NCBI GenBank assembly: GCA_947359465.1
Contig: OX375876.1
Location: 67,710,998-67,774,997, forward strand
DNA length: 64,000 bases
From: Metellina segmentata
Taxonomy: Eukaryota > Arthropoda > Arachnida > Araneae > Tetragnathidae
Direction: 5' to 3'
Shown here piece by piece: positions 46,101 to 56,799 of the stretch. The stretch's first letter is position 1. Each line of letters starts with the position of its first letter. The notes beneath the pieces are model-generated. The model was not told the origin of the DNA, made no database searches, and saw only the letters and a list, made by a program, of their open reading frames with translations. The translations under genes and the position numbers were made by a program.

Positions 46101-46385
46101 ACAAAATAGATTTGATTTGGCTTAGGTCAGTGACTGCTCAGTTTTATCTAAATAGGGAACATAAAATAGCTATGTCTGAAAATATATTTATTTCAGTATT
46201 ACTCAAAAGTATCCTTTCAATCATCTTATTATGAATGGGCAGTTACTTGTTCTATGCCAGTTGGTGGTTTATATTTGCTTCGAAACTGCCCTGTAGTGCC
46301 TAGCCTTTAAAAAAAACTGTTACAAATCATCTCCTGGTAAGGGGAAGGTTCAAAATGTTTTTCCTATTTGTATTTCTATTTTTTG
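43131..46385. other. No gene seen
   Basis: Mixed composition, with a GC-moderate stretch at 43680-44250 that is apparently single-copy. A 27-bp unit, CATTAAATGGTTGTAATATG, is duplicated at 44853 and 44880. No coding domain recognised. Confidence 0.4.
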
Positions 46386-46389
46386 TTGG

Positions 46390-46520
46390 TAAAATGAGTT
46401 TTCTCTCGGCGAGGTATCTCATCCAGCAAAACTAATTAGATCTTGATGGACAAGGTATATCGTCATTGGCATAATTGGTCAGACCATGATGAACGAGATA
46501 TATTGTCGAGGCCACTTTAA
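46390..46520. repeat. Palindromic TTAA repeat family, copy e
   Basis: It contains GGCGAGGTATCTCATCC, AGATCTTGATGGACAAGG, TATCGTCATTGGC and AACGAGATATATTGTCGAGG and ends GCCACTTTAA. It lies about 470 bases upstream of the Beat exon, in its intron. Confidence 0.6.
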
Positions 46521-46962
46521 AGGCTGAATGGTCAAATGTTCAGGTGTCCCCGCTTCTACGTTTTTAAGTCTTCGGCGGTACCTACTAGTGGTAAGAGCAT
46601 TGTCTTTTTAGTAGATCAGATAAGGTAATGCATTGTGCTCAGGTTGCCGCTGTAGTAGGATTTCGGAACGTACCATGGTTGTACCAACAAGGATTGGTCC
46701 GTTGTAACTGTGAATTACCCGCAAAATGCTTCGATTTCCTTCAAGTGCTTTACAAATTCCCAATTTAGTGCGTCAATTTAAGAAATACAATCATCTAATT
46801 ACACACATTATTTTATTTTCAGTGTATCGAAGTTTCTATCCGTAAATACATCGTTTTTATAGCAATTATTTTTAGATCACACCGTCTTAAGATGACGTAC
46901 AAATACTTATGTGAAATGACAAATTCCGTATAAAATGTATTTTATAGATATATATCTGATAT

Positions 46963-46990
46963 GTGTGTCTCTTTTCTCTGTTATTTACAG
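46963..46990 (+). promoter_or_regulatory. Splice acceptor with polypyrimidine tract of the Beat exon
   Basis: A run rich in T and C (TGTGTCTCTTTTCTCTG) leads to TTATTTACAG, directly abutting the conserved Ig coding frame. It is a textbook 3' splice site and fixes the exon start. Confidence 0.8.
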
Positions 46991-47205
46991 CTGCCGTGTG
47001 TCTTGGAGCCATCCGCATGTTGATGATGGACGTTCCGAGCCCTACCACCCAGGGTGAGTCTGTTGAGTTGATCTGCAGCTATGAACTGGACGAGGATAAG
47101 CTCTACTCGGTCAAGTGGTACAAGGATGACGTAGAATTTTACAGATATGTCCCCAACGATTGGCCTCCGGGACAATTCCTTCCACTGCAAGGAGTGCGCG
47201 TGGAT
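46991..47205 (+). CDS. Internal exon of a Beaten-path (Beat) family immunoglobulin gene
   Basis: The frame reads about 71 residues with the hallmarks of the first Beat Ig domain: VPSPTTQGESVELICSY carries the first Ig cysteine, LYSVKWYKD carries the invariant Trp, and EFYRYVP, PPGQFLPLQG and VRVD follow. The exon is preceded by a pyrimidine-rich tract ending TTATTTACAG (AG at 46989-46990) and followed by a consensus GTGAGT donor at 47206. The first two bases complete a codon begun in the upstream exon, and the exon ends on a codon boundary. Beat proteins are neuronal Ig-superfamily proteins that bind Side-family receptors in axon guidance and synaptic matching. The second Ig cysteine must lie in the next exon, which I could not find before base 64000. 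An open frame also starts at ATG 46963, but that is intron upstream of the acceptor. The Beat identification is strong; the subfamily is not assigned. Confidence 0.9.
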
Positions 47206-47575
47206 GTGAGTATTAGCACAATTTTACTTTACAATTGTCTAAAAGAAAAAGGTATTTATTTATGCTTTTAAAAACTTCAGTGATTAGTAACTATTAACAT
47301 GGTTTTTTAGTAAAGTGATACTTTTGAATGCTGCAAGAATTATGCAATGCTATAATAAAAAAATTAATTTTGCAATTTCGTATAAAAAAATAAAGAACAA
47401 ATCTAATCTAGATTCATTAACTTTCGAAAACTTGCACGAATTTTCTGTGTAGGCAAGTAAGCCTCAAACTTCTGCACTTCCTATTCATACAGCAGATATA
47501 TCAACAAAATTCCTTATAGACCTGACATTTTTCTTGAACAGAATGCCTTTTAAAATTGTTAGCATGTATAGTCAG
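47206..47575 (+). other. Start of the intron after the Beat exon
   Basis: It begins with the GTGAGT donor. The following bases are AT-rich and carry no coding signal. Conservation stops abruptly at VRVD, as expected at an exon-intron boundary. The intron appears to run to at least the end of the window. Confidence 0.6.
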
Positions 47576-47804
47576 TTTACCTCTCCAATAGATTTCGATC
47601 GTACAGCATATCTCGTCCATCAAGATATAACCAATTTTCTAATGTCGAGATGTGGCGTCATCAAGACAGTGACGAATATTTGATGATGACGTGATCAAGA
47701 TATCTTCATTTTTTTTATAATGACAAGATATCTCGTCGATTAAATTCTTCCAATGGGTTTGGTAATGACATGATAATTTGTGAAGACAACCACTAGAAGG
47801 GTTG
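47576..47804. repeat. Palindromic TTAA repeat family, copy f
   Basis: It runs from GTTTACCTCTCC to ACCACTAGAAGGGTTGTG. It contains CATATCTCGTCCATCAAG, GATGACGTGATCAAG and the near-palindrome GACAAGATATCTCGTC at 47722-47737. It lies in the intron after the Beat exon. Confidence 0.7.
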
Positions 47805-48216
47805 TGTCATAGGTTTTAAGAAAATGTAGATAGTTTTGTGCTTCTACAGGTCTCTCAAATAAGAATTTAAGAATACCGTCACTATTTCCAACTCGATGCT
47901 CTTACTCATAAATACCTATTTTTCTTAGGGTTTAAACAACCTATCCAATTTTAAATTTTGAAAATCAATTCTAAAAATCGAATTTTTATAACTTTAATTT
48001 TAAAGTTTTATCAACCTAAAATCTTAGTTCGCATATCAATTAAAATAGTAAAATTCAACAAAATTCTACATTTCAGCCATAAATGCCAAAGACAATCTAC
48101 ATTTCATGTTCATATATTGGTGTCAGATTTTTCATAGAAAACTGCTACTTCTAAATACAGATAGCTAAGCACTCAATTTTGTTTTCTCCTTAAACAAATT
48201 TGAAACCCATTTTGTC

Positions 48217-48426
48217 TTAACCCTCTTACTCATTTCGATGATATGTCTAGACTATCAAATCTCACTAATTTTGCTAATGATGAGGTATCTCGTGATTAAA
48301 ATATTGGTGTTTTTTTATAAAAAAGAGATCAAGAACTAATCCGTTTTCTTTTAAATGACATTTATCTTCTCCATCCAGATTTCTTCAGCCTTGCCAATGA
48401 CGAGGGACAACCACCTGGGAGGTTAA
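48217..48426. repeat. Palindromic TTAA repeat family, copy g (both ends clear)
   Basis: It is bounded by TTAA at 48217-48220 and 48423-48426. The left end is TTAACCCTCTTACTC and the right end ACCACCTGGGAGGTTAA, so the termini are short inverted repeats of type TTAACCCTC / GAGGTTAA. It contains GATGAGGTATCTCGTG and CCAATGACGAGG. Confidence 0.75.
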
Positions 48427-48503
48427 CATCAAATATATTACATAAGAATTCGTTTAAAGTTTACATGCTTCTAACTTCAAGTGATATAAACCATCTATAA
48501 GAA

Positions 48504-49300
48504 TCTATATATATAATTCTCTTACGTGGCACGCAAAAAAGACGCTATTTGTTATCGCATTTTGGCAACATTGTACGATTGTTTGTTTATCAAGAAGCCT
48601 CGCGCCACAATTCAATTTATAGCGTTATCGGATAAAATTTTATTGAAAACAAAATGAATATTAGTCGAGCTGTTGCAGCTTACTACCGACGTGCTGTGTA
48701 TTCGATTTCCAAAGCAGCGCTCACATTTCGAGTCAAAATTTGCTCAATAGTTTTCATTTGAATTCCAAATTTTTCGAGTTCGGATTTCAGAGGAACTGTA
48801 TAATTTTTCTGCAATGCAACAAATTTATATTTGAATATTTTTTTTGGTACAGCTACAGTCTACGTTTATGATAGGTGGCAACGACCTTGGCGATTTGTTT
48901 TGGCGAACTTCTAAAGTCGCCAAAGTAAGAATTATTTTATATCAGATTAGTTTATCTTTTTTTCTTTCAAACATATTTTTCTTTTTAAAACGGAAAATGA
49001 AAGTTACCGTTAGCCGCCGAGGTTGCCATGAAAACTACATTAAACGTAAAGACATATGGGTTGTCTTAATCTACCGTAACTCGCTACTAGAAGTGCGCCA
49101 AAATTATAGCAAAGACCGTTGCCACCGCTCATAAACTTAGAGTGTAGCTGTACCTTTTTTTTGAATATTATATATTTTGTAAACAATGTTTTCATTGATG
49201 CGAGCGAAGCGAGCAAGGTTCGCTCAGCGAACCAATGCGGAATGCTAAGCAATCCTCCGGGGGTTGGCGAGCGTTAGCGAGCAGGGGGAGTGCCCCCTAG
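48504..49300 (+). mobile_element. Non-autonomous Helitron, 797 bp
   Basis: The 5' end starts TCTATATATATAATTCTCTT after an A (48503). The 3' end has a perfect 6-bp hairpin AGGGGG-AGTG-CCCCCT (49283-49298) closing into CTAG, with T at 49301. A TC start, a GC-rich 3' hairpin, a CTRR end and insertion between A and T are the defining Helitron features. The 3' region also has GCGAGCGAAGCGAGC-like repeats. No Rep/helicase gene is present, so it depends on an autonomous partner elsewhere. It contains a nested foldback element (48840-49160). Confidence 0.88.
48840..49160. mobile_element. Nested foldback MITE with 9-bp target duplication, Mutator-like
   Basis: The left arm starts TTTTTTGGTACAGCTACAGT. 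The right arm, on the opposite strand, starts AAAAAAGGTACAGCTACACT when its terminal T run is read as A; both continue into GTTTATGA and GGTGGCAAC for about 90 bases. The element is flanked by TTGAATATT on both sides (48831-48839 and 49161-49169), a perfect 9-bp duplication. Long inverted arms with 9-bp duplications are typical of Mutator-like elements. No gene is present. Confidence 0.82.
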
Positions 49301-49301
49301 T

Positions 49302-51050
49302 ATAAGTATATCATTTAAAACATACTTTCAATAATGACGCCTACGATAAACTTAAAATATGTACGCTTGTCTAAAAGAAGTCCAGCTTCTTAGAAGTTCA
49401 GCTTTCTGAACTTGTAATAAAAATAAATGTGATCTATTCTCTCCGAGCAACAAGAATCGTCCAAAGTAACGAACAGTTATTAAGATTCATTAGGTTAATA
49501 TTAATTGTACTCCAATTAAAATAATAAGTCATTTGTAATTCGGTAACTTCCTCAGAAGAAAGTGAAAGAAAAATTGAAATCCAATCACATTTTCAGCACT
49601 ATGATTGCCAAAAGATGAAAGTCATTGAAGGCCACACTAATTAGCAGGTTTTCTAAAACTTGGATTTAATTGCCGAAACCAAAACTAATGGATTTCCGAA
49701 AGGTTTCGTGGGCCATTACTATGTTGAAATCTTTACCGTAATGACTTATTCACTTTGTAGGAAAGTATGTTTCCGTCTTCGAAGTGCCTAGGTAGAAAAA
49801 GAAACAAAAAAGTTTTCGCTGGAAGTTCTGTTAATGGAACATTGGTTTGCTTGTGATATTATTAGCTTAACGTGTTTTTAAACTCAGAAACTAACTGAGA
49901 AATCGTTAACGTGACTGAATTTCGAGACGTTAAGTAATAGTTTGGGAAGTTTCTTAATTTGTTCTTGTTTTTTTTTTTTTACAGACGCGCTTTATTGCAG
50001 TTATGAATTTTCAAACTGTGTTTATCGATAATTTGAAAAGTTTTCTGATTGAAAATTATGTAATGTTTTTCGTTTGGGTGAATCTAACCCAACAGAAGTT
50101 CGGAAACGGAAATTTTGCATAAATAAGTGAAAATAAGTTTTTAAATGCAATAAAAAGCAATTGACCGATATTTAAAAAAAAGCGAAAATAGCTTGGCTTG
50201 TGTGTTTGAATTGCTTTGGAAAAAATTTTACAGCTAAGTATTAAAATGAACGATTTATTAAAGCTTTTAAATTTTTACTGAAGAAAGTTGTGTGAAAGTA
50301 TGATTATGTTATAACGTTGCCTTGTTGCTGTGTATAAATTATTGCAATATCTTTAAAATCAAGTATTATAATTATGTTTTATTTTTTTAAATTTTAAGGT
50401 ATGAAATTCGTTTTTATTCAATTCATAAATAAAAGTTTATAGCATTATTAATTTTAACAGTGGGTTTGTACGATGTACCCTTTGACATAGTTAAAATAGC
50501 TTTACTTTGTGGTTTGTTACGTTATTTACTAAGGCATTTAGGTAATTTGACATGTAATTATTATGAAAGAAGCCTTGTTTTTTAATTTCGTTTCAATTGG
50601 TACATGACTGTTTTTCGAATAATTTTGAAACCTACCATACTTTATTACTGCATATGTCATACCAAGAAAACAACATTAATTTCAATCAATTAAGAATAAA
50701 TGTTTGAAAAAACAGTAATTTTGTTAACAGATAAAATTATCGTATTCATTCGTAACCTTAGAAACTCAGGTATGCAGCCGAATGGCTTCTTAAAGTATTC
50801 ATTATGGTCACAGTCAACTTGTGAAAACTTTAAAAGTTTGCTGTAATTATACACAATATAAATTTGTGCAAAACTCAGATGAGTATCGAAGTGTTTACTT
50901 AGTAAAAATATCTTAAGAAACAGCAAGTATGGCAATATTAATCACTTTTGCCATAGACGAATCATCTCTAAGAATGAAAGCCATGAATTACATAAATTTG
51001 TAACGAACACATGCATTCTAAAACATAATTTCATAAACGAACCTAAGCCA
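49302..51050. other. No feature seen
   Basis: AT-rich intronic-type sequence with no recognised element. Confidence 0.45.
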
Positions 51051-51059
51051 TTATTACCT

Positions 51060-51210
51060 AACTACACGAAATGAAATGGTTCGCAACGTTCACTTACTAA
51101 ACATTTCCTATATAATCTCAAAGGCCAGTCTTACAATCATTAACCTATTTTCAATTGTTTCATGAAATTGATAATTGGCCCCACACAGCCAATACTATCC
51201 ATAAATACTG
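51060..51210 (+). repeat. Split unit of the diverged tandem array
   Basis: CTTACTAAACATTTCC, TTAACCTATTTTCAATTG, GAAATTGATAATTGGCCCCA and ATCCATAAAT match the first half of the units at 52430-53410. The second half of the unit is not here but appears at 52425-52530, on the far side of the BEL/Pao relic. Confidence 0.6.
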
Positions 51211-51689
51211 TCAGGAATAAACAGGAAAATCTACCCGATTTCTCTATTCCACTAAAAATGGGATTCGCCAAATATTCATAGTCATTTTCCTTCAAAATAG
51301 TAGAAATCAGAAAATAACTCACGGAGACAAATATTTCTATTCTATCCGATTTCATTTATTAGAAAGACCAACTACAGAGTTCGGCTTATGCCAAAACAAA
51401 ACTAACAAAATATCGTTAAAACAATTAACACAAATTATAAAAACTAATACAAGGAAAATAAAATAAACTGGTGGTATGCGATATCCTTCCACCTTTTTAT
51501 TAAAGGAAATTTAATAAAAACGTTTAATTCAACACAACTCACACAAAAGAATAATACATGAAATCTAGAGTTATAATATGTACACTTCGAAGTCCTGAAA
51601 CTTGGACGGAGCTTTTATGGCTCTACCAAACCTCGTCTGACCTAACCCACGCCAGCAATTTCTCGTTTTGTCCGCAACCCTTCTGGATC

Positions 51690-52392
51690 ATACATCCATG
51701 GGAGTCGCTCAGAGTCCCATGCTTCCTTCTTCGTCTATAAGGACTGTATCTTCAAAATGCTCTTCAACTGCAGCTTCAATTTCTCCTCTGAAATGAGTTT
51801 CGCAAGGGTGTGTGATACGAATGCTTTCAAGCTTCCATAAATCCTTTATATCATTGCACTGTTACAAAAGTGAGATCAAGGTCGAACCGTACGAGGCCTG
51901 TTCTGAATTACCCGATGATTTTCCCATTATCACATCCAACCAAGATGAGTCTGCACAGCAAATAATCCCCTTTCAAGCTTACGTATTTCTCCGGTGTACA
52001 GCAAACCAGCGAAGTCAGAGCCTATAAGTATCTCAATTGGTATTTGACCATGTCCGACAGCTGCCAACGGAATACCCATATTTTGGGCAATCTCATAACA
52101 CTTTATTGTTAAAGCCTAGGTATAGAACCACAAATGATCGATTGGTCCTACGCTTGGATTTCAACTGAATAATTACCATGGAGGCTTCTTAGAACTACAT
52201 TATAGCACGCATGCTCTTTTCTTTTCCATACCAAAACCGTCAGTAAATTCAGTCTTTCATTGATTTTACTGGAGTGGTGTGGTATTTTGAAGAATAGGAT
52301 TCCAGCTGGGGTGCTGATCTCGGTCATCTGATGGTCGTGCAACATTGCGAGGTGTTGTTCTCGGATTGATTCTGGACCCTCACCAATAGCCT
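51690..52392 (-). pseudogene. BEL/Pao-type retrotransposon Pol relic (protease-associated region)
   Basis: On the minus strand, an upstream frame (52148-52345) reads KINERLNLLTVLVWKRKEHA and VVLRSLHGNYSVEIQA, resembling the retropepsin region. Next is PIEILIGSDFAGLLYTGEIR, then LERGLFAVQTHLGW, matching the DUF1758 motif PIEVLIGADxxxxLxTG...GLVAxETxxGW. Further on is DLWKLESIRITHPCE with AAVEEHFEDTVLIDEEG, matching the LWxLEAIGI...HFxxTV...DGRY block of the BEL/Pao family (peptidase A17 region). Reverse transcriptase, integrase and LTRs are not seen. Several stops and frameshifts make it an old fragment. Confidence 0.75.
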
Positions 52393-52424
52393 TTTGTGTT
52401 GCTCCAGTGAAACATTAATTCAAT

Positions 52425-53410
52425 TAGCTATCTACGTCATTACCTTAACAACAGCCATATCTACACCAGGGAACTCAGCATACAAAACTAAACAACTAAT
52501 AGTTACTAACTTTTTGAAGCAACTCCCACATATTGGTTAAATTTTGTGTTACATCTTTATTAGCATACTTTAAAAAATTTCATAAAATTGATAATGGTTC
52601 CCATAGCAATAGTGTCCATAAATCCCGTCTCATTAATTTACTACAATCATATCCATTTTTCAGCACTTGAAACAAAATAACTAACATTTACTAAATGAAA
52701 TGTCTCCCACATATTGACTAACGCATGTTCCCATCTGTTAACTTACTTGCAAGAATTTCACAATATCAATTGTTGACCCCATACCAATACTCTCCTAAAG
52801 TCCATCTCTTACTACTTTTACACTAACCAGATCTATATCTTGGAAATATATTTCATCACAGGAAACTAAATAAGTAATAGTTGGCAAGTAAATGAAGTAT
52901 CTCCTACATTGGTTACAGCTTGTCTCACATATATTAGTCTAATTTCAAAACATTTCACAAAATTGATAATTGGTTCCATACGGAAAATGTCTATAAATTT
53001 CATCGCTCATTACTTTCATTCAGCCATATGCATATCTTGGAACTACATTTCCTCACAAGAAACTAAATTACTAACAGTTATACTAACTAAATTGTTCATC
53101 TCCCACATATTGTGACCTGAACGTGTAGAACTAAAGTATGTCTCTCCATCTATTAGCCTACTTTTAAAAATTCCACAAAATTGACAATTGCTCCCATACC
53201 TATATTTTCATAAATTCCATCTATCATTACTATTACTAAGCCACACCCATATTTTGAAATTACATTTCAGCAAACGAAACTAAATAACTAACAGTTGCTA
53301 ACCAAATGAAACATCACCCGCTTATTGACTAAAGTTTGCTTCACATCTATTAACCCACTTTCGGGAATTCCCCAAAATTGGTAATTGGATCCACACAGTA
53401 TTGCCCATTC
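52425..53410 (+). repeat. Diverged tandem array, about five units of 180-218 bp
   Basis: The anchor AAAATTGATAATTG (with variants) occurs at about 52583, 52763, 52959, 53177 and 53373. Each unit also has CCCACATATTG, TCACATxTATTAxxCTA, CATAAATTCCATC, CATTACTxTxAC, CATATCTTGGAA and GAAACTAAATAACTAACAG. Unit divergence is substantial, so the array is old. No coding content. It ends abruptly after ATCCACACAGTATTGCCC. Confidence 0.8.
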
Positions 53411-55205
53411 AGAGAGTTTCCGAACGCAAACACATCGGACCGCCACGAAGCTTTACATACATGGCAAAACTGTTTTCGCAAACACCCCTCCAAAACTTTT
53501 AAGTAAACTTCAGGAACGTGTTGAGGCCTCCTCGAAATAGAACTCTGGACAGGTGCATAAAGAACGCTCGGCCGAATCTTGGGAGGCTGGAAGGAAGTCG
53601 CTCGCAAAATCCTGTTATTAACTTTGTCCCAGCCAGTGAGCTCAGATCCTCCAGAAGCATGGGAACGTTATTAAATTCAACATGGACGTGCTCCCGCCTC
53701 CTAATTCTGGATTAATTACACCACGACAGTACCGTTTTCGGTTCAGGGGGCACTGTTTTAATATCTGATCTGTATGATTTACAGTTGAGTAGCGAGATTC
53801 GTTGCACCTTTTTCGTGATTTGCCTGCCACCTCGCTCGCTCTCATTAAGTCATTTATTTTGCATTTCTGTTTTGTTCCACTAATTTCGAAAGTAGGCAGT
53901 AGGTTAGAATAAATCCTCGAAACATGTCTGAACTGTGGCTGTATATGATGCTCTGATGGTAGAATATAATTCAGCTCATTCAATATAAAGCGGCAGTGCA
54001 TGTGCTTCTGTGTTCGAAATAAAGCTGAAATTTGGAATTTTCAAAATTTAAAGCTAAGAAGTAACGTACTTAAGAATTTTTCCTGAACTTCCCTGTTGTG
54101 GATTAATATATTTTATATCCAATATAATAGAATTACCCTGTTAAAAAAAAACTGGTGGCGTTCCATAAGCCAGGGCACCCAATTATTGTGTGAAACAGGT
54201 ACAACTCCAGCCTCCTCAACGTCATATGAGAAATAATCTTTACATTCCTCAGGAGTTGTATCTTGGATAAAATGAAGAGCCAAATGAAATAGCAAAACCA
54301 TGAATATTATAATAAATCATTTTTGAACTGAGCAATTCACTACATGGTACACTATCGAATCTTCTAGCTCCTTTTATTGCATGTACCTTATAAGGTGGCT
54401 ATGCGGCTTACTATATCTTTGACCAAACATTGAACCTTTACTGACCACCTTACTCGAGACAAGACAAAATGGTACCAAAAATGTTATTAATTAAAATTAA
54501 AGGTGTACACCACTCTCTAACATCATTTATACCTCTTCAGACAACATTCAACTTAGGTTGCATTCATTATCATACTGTATAGTAGGTTAGGCAGAAAAAA
54601 TCGATTTTTGAAATCTGTAAAAGAAGTGACCAAAACGCATTCTGTCCCAATATGAGCCAAATTTTAAAATATTAAATTATCTTGAGAAATCTCAACCATT
54701 TAAAACAATACGAAAGTTTAATTGTTTTTTGTTTTTTTACAAATGATGCAATTTTTCATTTCTTACTTTACACAAGTATCCTCCTATCCAAAGTATACGC
54801 TCAATTGAAGGCATCAAACTTTTAATTGGTGGCTTCTGTAATAAATTGAAATCAGAGTCCATTCACTGTCTCCACTTACAAAGCCATTTGTTGGTCAAAG
54901 TCAGTGTAGAGTGCAAAACCAAAATCCATGTATCAGAAAACAACTTCTTTTTAATGGGTTTGGAATTAACTAATTTTTCGAATTTGCATTGCTTATTCCG
55001 GTAAAGTTATTTATATTATAAAAATTACGAGATTGGTAGACCCTACAAGGCTCGCCCCACTGAAATATTTAAACAAACTACACACTGTGACTGAACAAAT
55101 TTTGGTGCTGATACGTTAACTATTTATAAAAAAGATTTTTCGGTCCACCCTATTGCACAGTATCTGTCAATTTATATTCTGTATTTTACTCATGCTATCG
55201 ATCTG
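53411..55205. other. No gene recognised; GC-richer block then AT-rich DNA
   Basis: 53440-53860 is GC-richer and appears single-copy, with overlapping frames on both strands that show no domain. On the minus strand, 54113-54301 reads LALHFIQDTTPEECKDYF, which vaguely recalls the end of pogo/Tigger-type transposases, but this is too weak to call. Confidence 0.3.
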
Positions 55206-55210
55206 GACTA

Positions 55211-55448
55211 TTAAACCTCCAATTGCTGCGATAAGGTATCTGTCCATCAAGAATTGACTAATTATGCTAGTGACAAGATACCTTGTTATCAAAATATTTG
55301 TTTTTAATAAGTTTTTAAAATATTTTTTAAGTTTACGAGATCAAGATCTGGTCTGTTGTTTCTACTGACATGATGTGCTGTCCATCAGAATACGGCCAGT
55401 TTCAATAAAAACGATATACTCAGTCGAGATAACCACCTGGAGTGTTAA
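55211..55448. repeat. Palindromic TTAA repeat family, copy h
   Basis: TTAA at 55211-55214 and 55445-55448 bounds it. The left end is TTAAACCTCCAATTG and the right end ACCACCTGGAGTGTTAA. It contains GATAAGGTATCTGTCC, GACAAGATACCTTGTT, GAGATCAAGATCTGGTC and AGTCGAGATAACC. Confidence 0.72.
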
Positions 55449-56225
55449 ATGACATTGTATAAGAGTATTATGCTATTATATCTACATCTTGTATCACTGA
55501 AATGGACTGCAATAAGTAGAACACATCAGATCCAAATTTTGAATTAAGTGATCTTTATAGCTTTGAGTGAATCATTTGCCATGGCTGATTTAAAATTAGA
55601 GAAAACAGCACCCTTCAGAAAACGGGGTCCAGTAAAATGACTCACGAAAGGCAAATAGGTGCAGCAGTGTTCAGGAATTGTCTACCCAATACCGTATGGT
55701 TGAATTCAGAGCAATATCTGAATTAATCAAGCATCACATTCTCGCGAGTAAGGCAAGCCACACTTTTGTCATATCAATCCTGCGACGACAAATTGGTTAA
55801 AATCTACATGTATTCGGTACGGAAACGAAATTCGCTTGGGCATGTTGTTTGTTTTTGTCGCATTCTGCTCCAGTATTTGGACGCACTAAGGATTGCATTA
55901 TCAGATGATCATCATGGTTTCCTCTAATCGCCTGGTGCAACGGCCATGCAAATTGAAAACCATGTGTGTAAAAATGACAAATATATTTCTGGTTTCAAAG
56001 ATGTAGTCCAATCCCTGAACCAACTCCAGTATGTGATCCTACAGAGAATCTATGAGACACCGTTGAAAGATATAACCGACGCTTGGAAATACCGATTACA
56101 TAATTATCGGTGTTATTTTTTGAGATGAACAAGTCTGAAGCATTTCAGTAAATTGTCACCCAGCGAATTTTTCATACAATGGAAGTACGTTAAGCAGTTT
56201 ATTTTTATTAAAGGGGATATTAATC
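55449..56225. other. Possible transposase-like remnant, otherwise nothing
   Basis: A + frame at 55946-56128 reads LNQLQYVILQRIYETPLKDI, similar in pattern to the VYETPV-type C-terminus of some Tc1/mariner-related transposases. No catalytic motif is visible, so it is only a hint. Confidence 0.25.
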
Positions 56226-56231
56226 TCCAGG

Positions 56232-56311
56232 CAGCACAACCGAGTATAACTGAGCGAGTCTGTGAGCCAGACAGCACAACTGAGTATAACTGAGCGAGTC
56301 TGTGAGCCAGA
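56232..56311 (+). repeat. Two tandem units of 40 bp, one mismatch
   Basis: CAGCACAACCGAGTATAACT at 56232 and CAGCACAACTGAGTATAACT at 56272. Both continue GAGCGAGTCTGTGAGCCAGA. A partial motif (GCGAGTCTGTGAGGCGACC) recurs near 56482. The low divergence means the duplication is recent. Confidence 0.92.
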
Positions 56312-56790
56312 CAGAAAACCTCAAATATTTCGAGGAATGAAACGTCATGTTTAGATGTCCATATATGTCCATTGCCAGTGCAGGAAATTTTCCACACTGT
56401 ATTTTAATTGAATGCTTCGGAGCCGTGTTCGGACAAAGTACAATTCTACACTTAAAATTTGGCCCCATTAAAATTGAGATTGCGAGTCTGTGAGGCGACC
56501 TGAAATACATAGACTAAAGATCCTAATATTTCGTTTACCATACATATATTTTTCCAGATTTTATACTAACTTAATTCTACGAGCTACGTTCAGGACTAAA
56601 TACAATATGCCATTTACAATTTTTATGGAGTACTATTCAGGGTGAGAGTATATTTAGCGGATAGTTGACCTAAAATATTTCGAGGAATAAAATGTCCTTA
56701 CGGGTTATCCAAATATTTTGTTTTCTGTGCATGTATTTTTCCAGGCTGTATTTTATCTGAATTTTAAGAGCTGTTTTCAGGCGTGCCCTT
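56312..56790 (+). repeat. Three diverged tandem units of about 165-185 bp
   Basis: Each unit starts with a GACCTxAAATA-type block. Shared landmarks are AATATTTCGAGGAAT (56334, 56674), CATATATxTxxTTTTCCA with an adjacent GTATTTTAxxTGAAT, and a GAGCxxxxTTCxGG block (56418, 56579, 56768). Not coding. Confidence 0.55.
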
Positions 56791-56799
56791 TCGAAGGAT

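Noticed and set aside
52425..53410. Regularly spaced repeats suggesting a CRISPR-like array
   Set aside because: The units are 180-218 bp and diverged along their whole length, with no short constant repeats and unique spacers. The DNA is eukaryotic.
53642..54001. 119-codon minus-strand frame
   Set aside because: No domain recognised. It overlaps frames on the other strand and lacks conserved motifs.
54113..54301. Possible pogo/Tigger-like transposase C-terminus (FIQDTTPEECKDYF)
   Set aside because: The match is a short pattern only, with no catalytic motif or element ends. I left it as a note.
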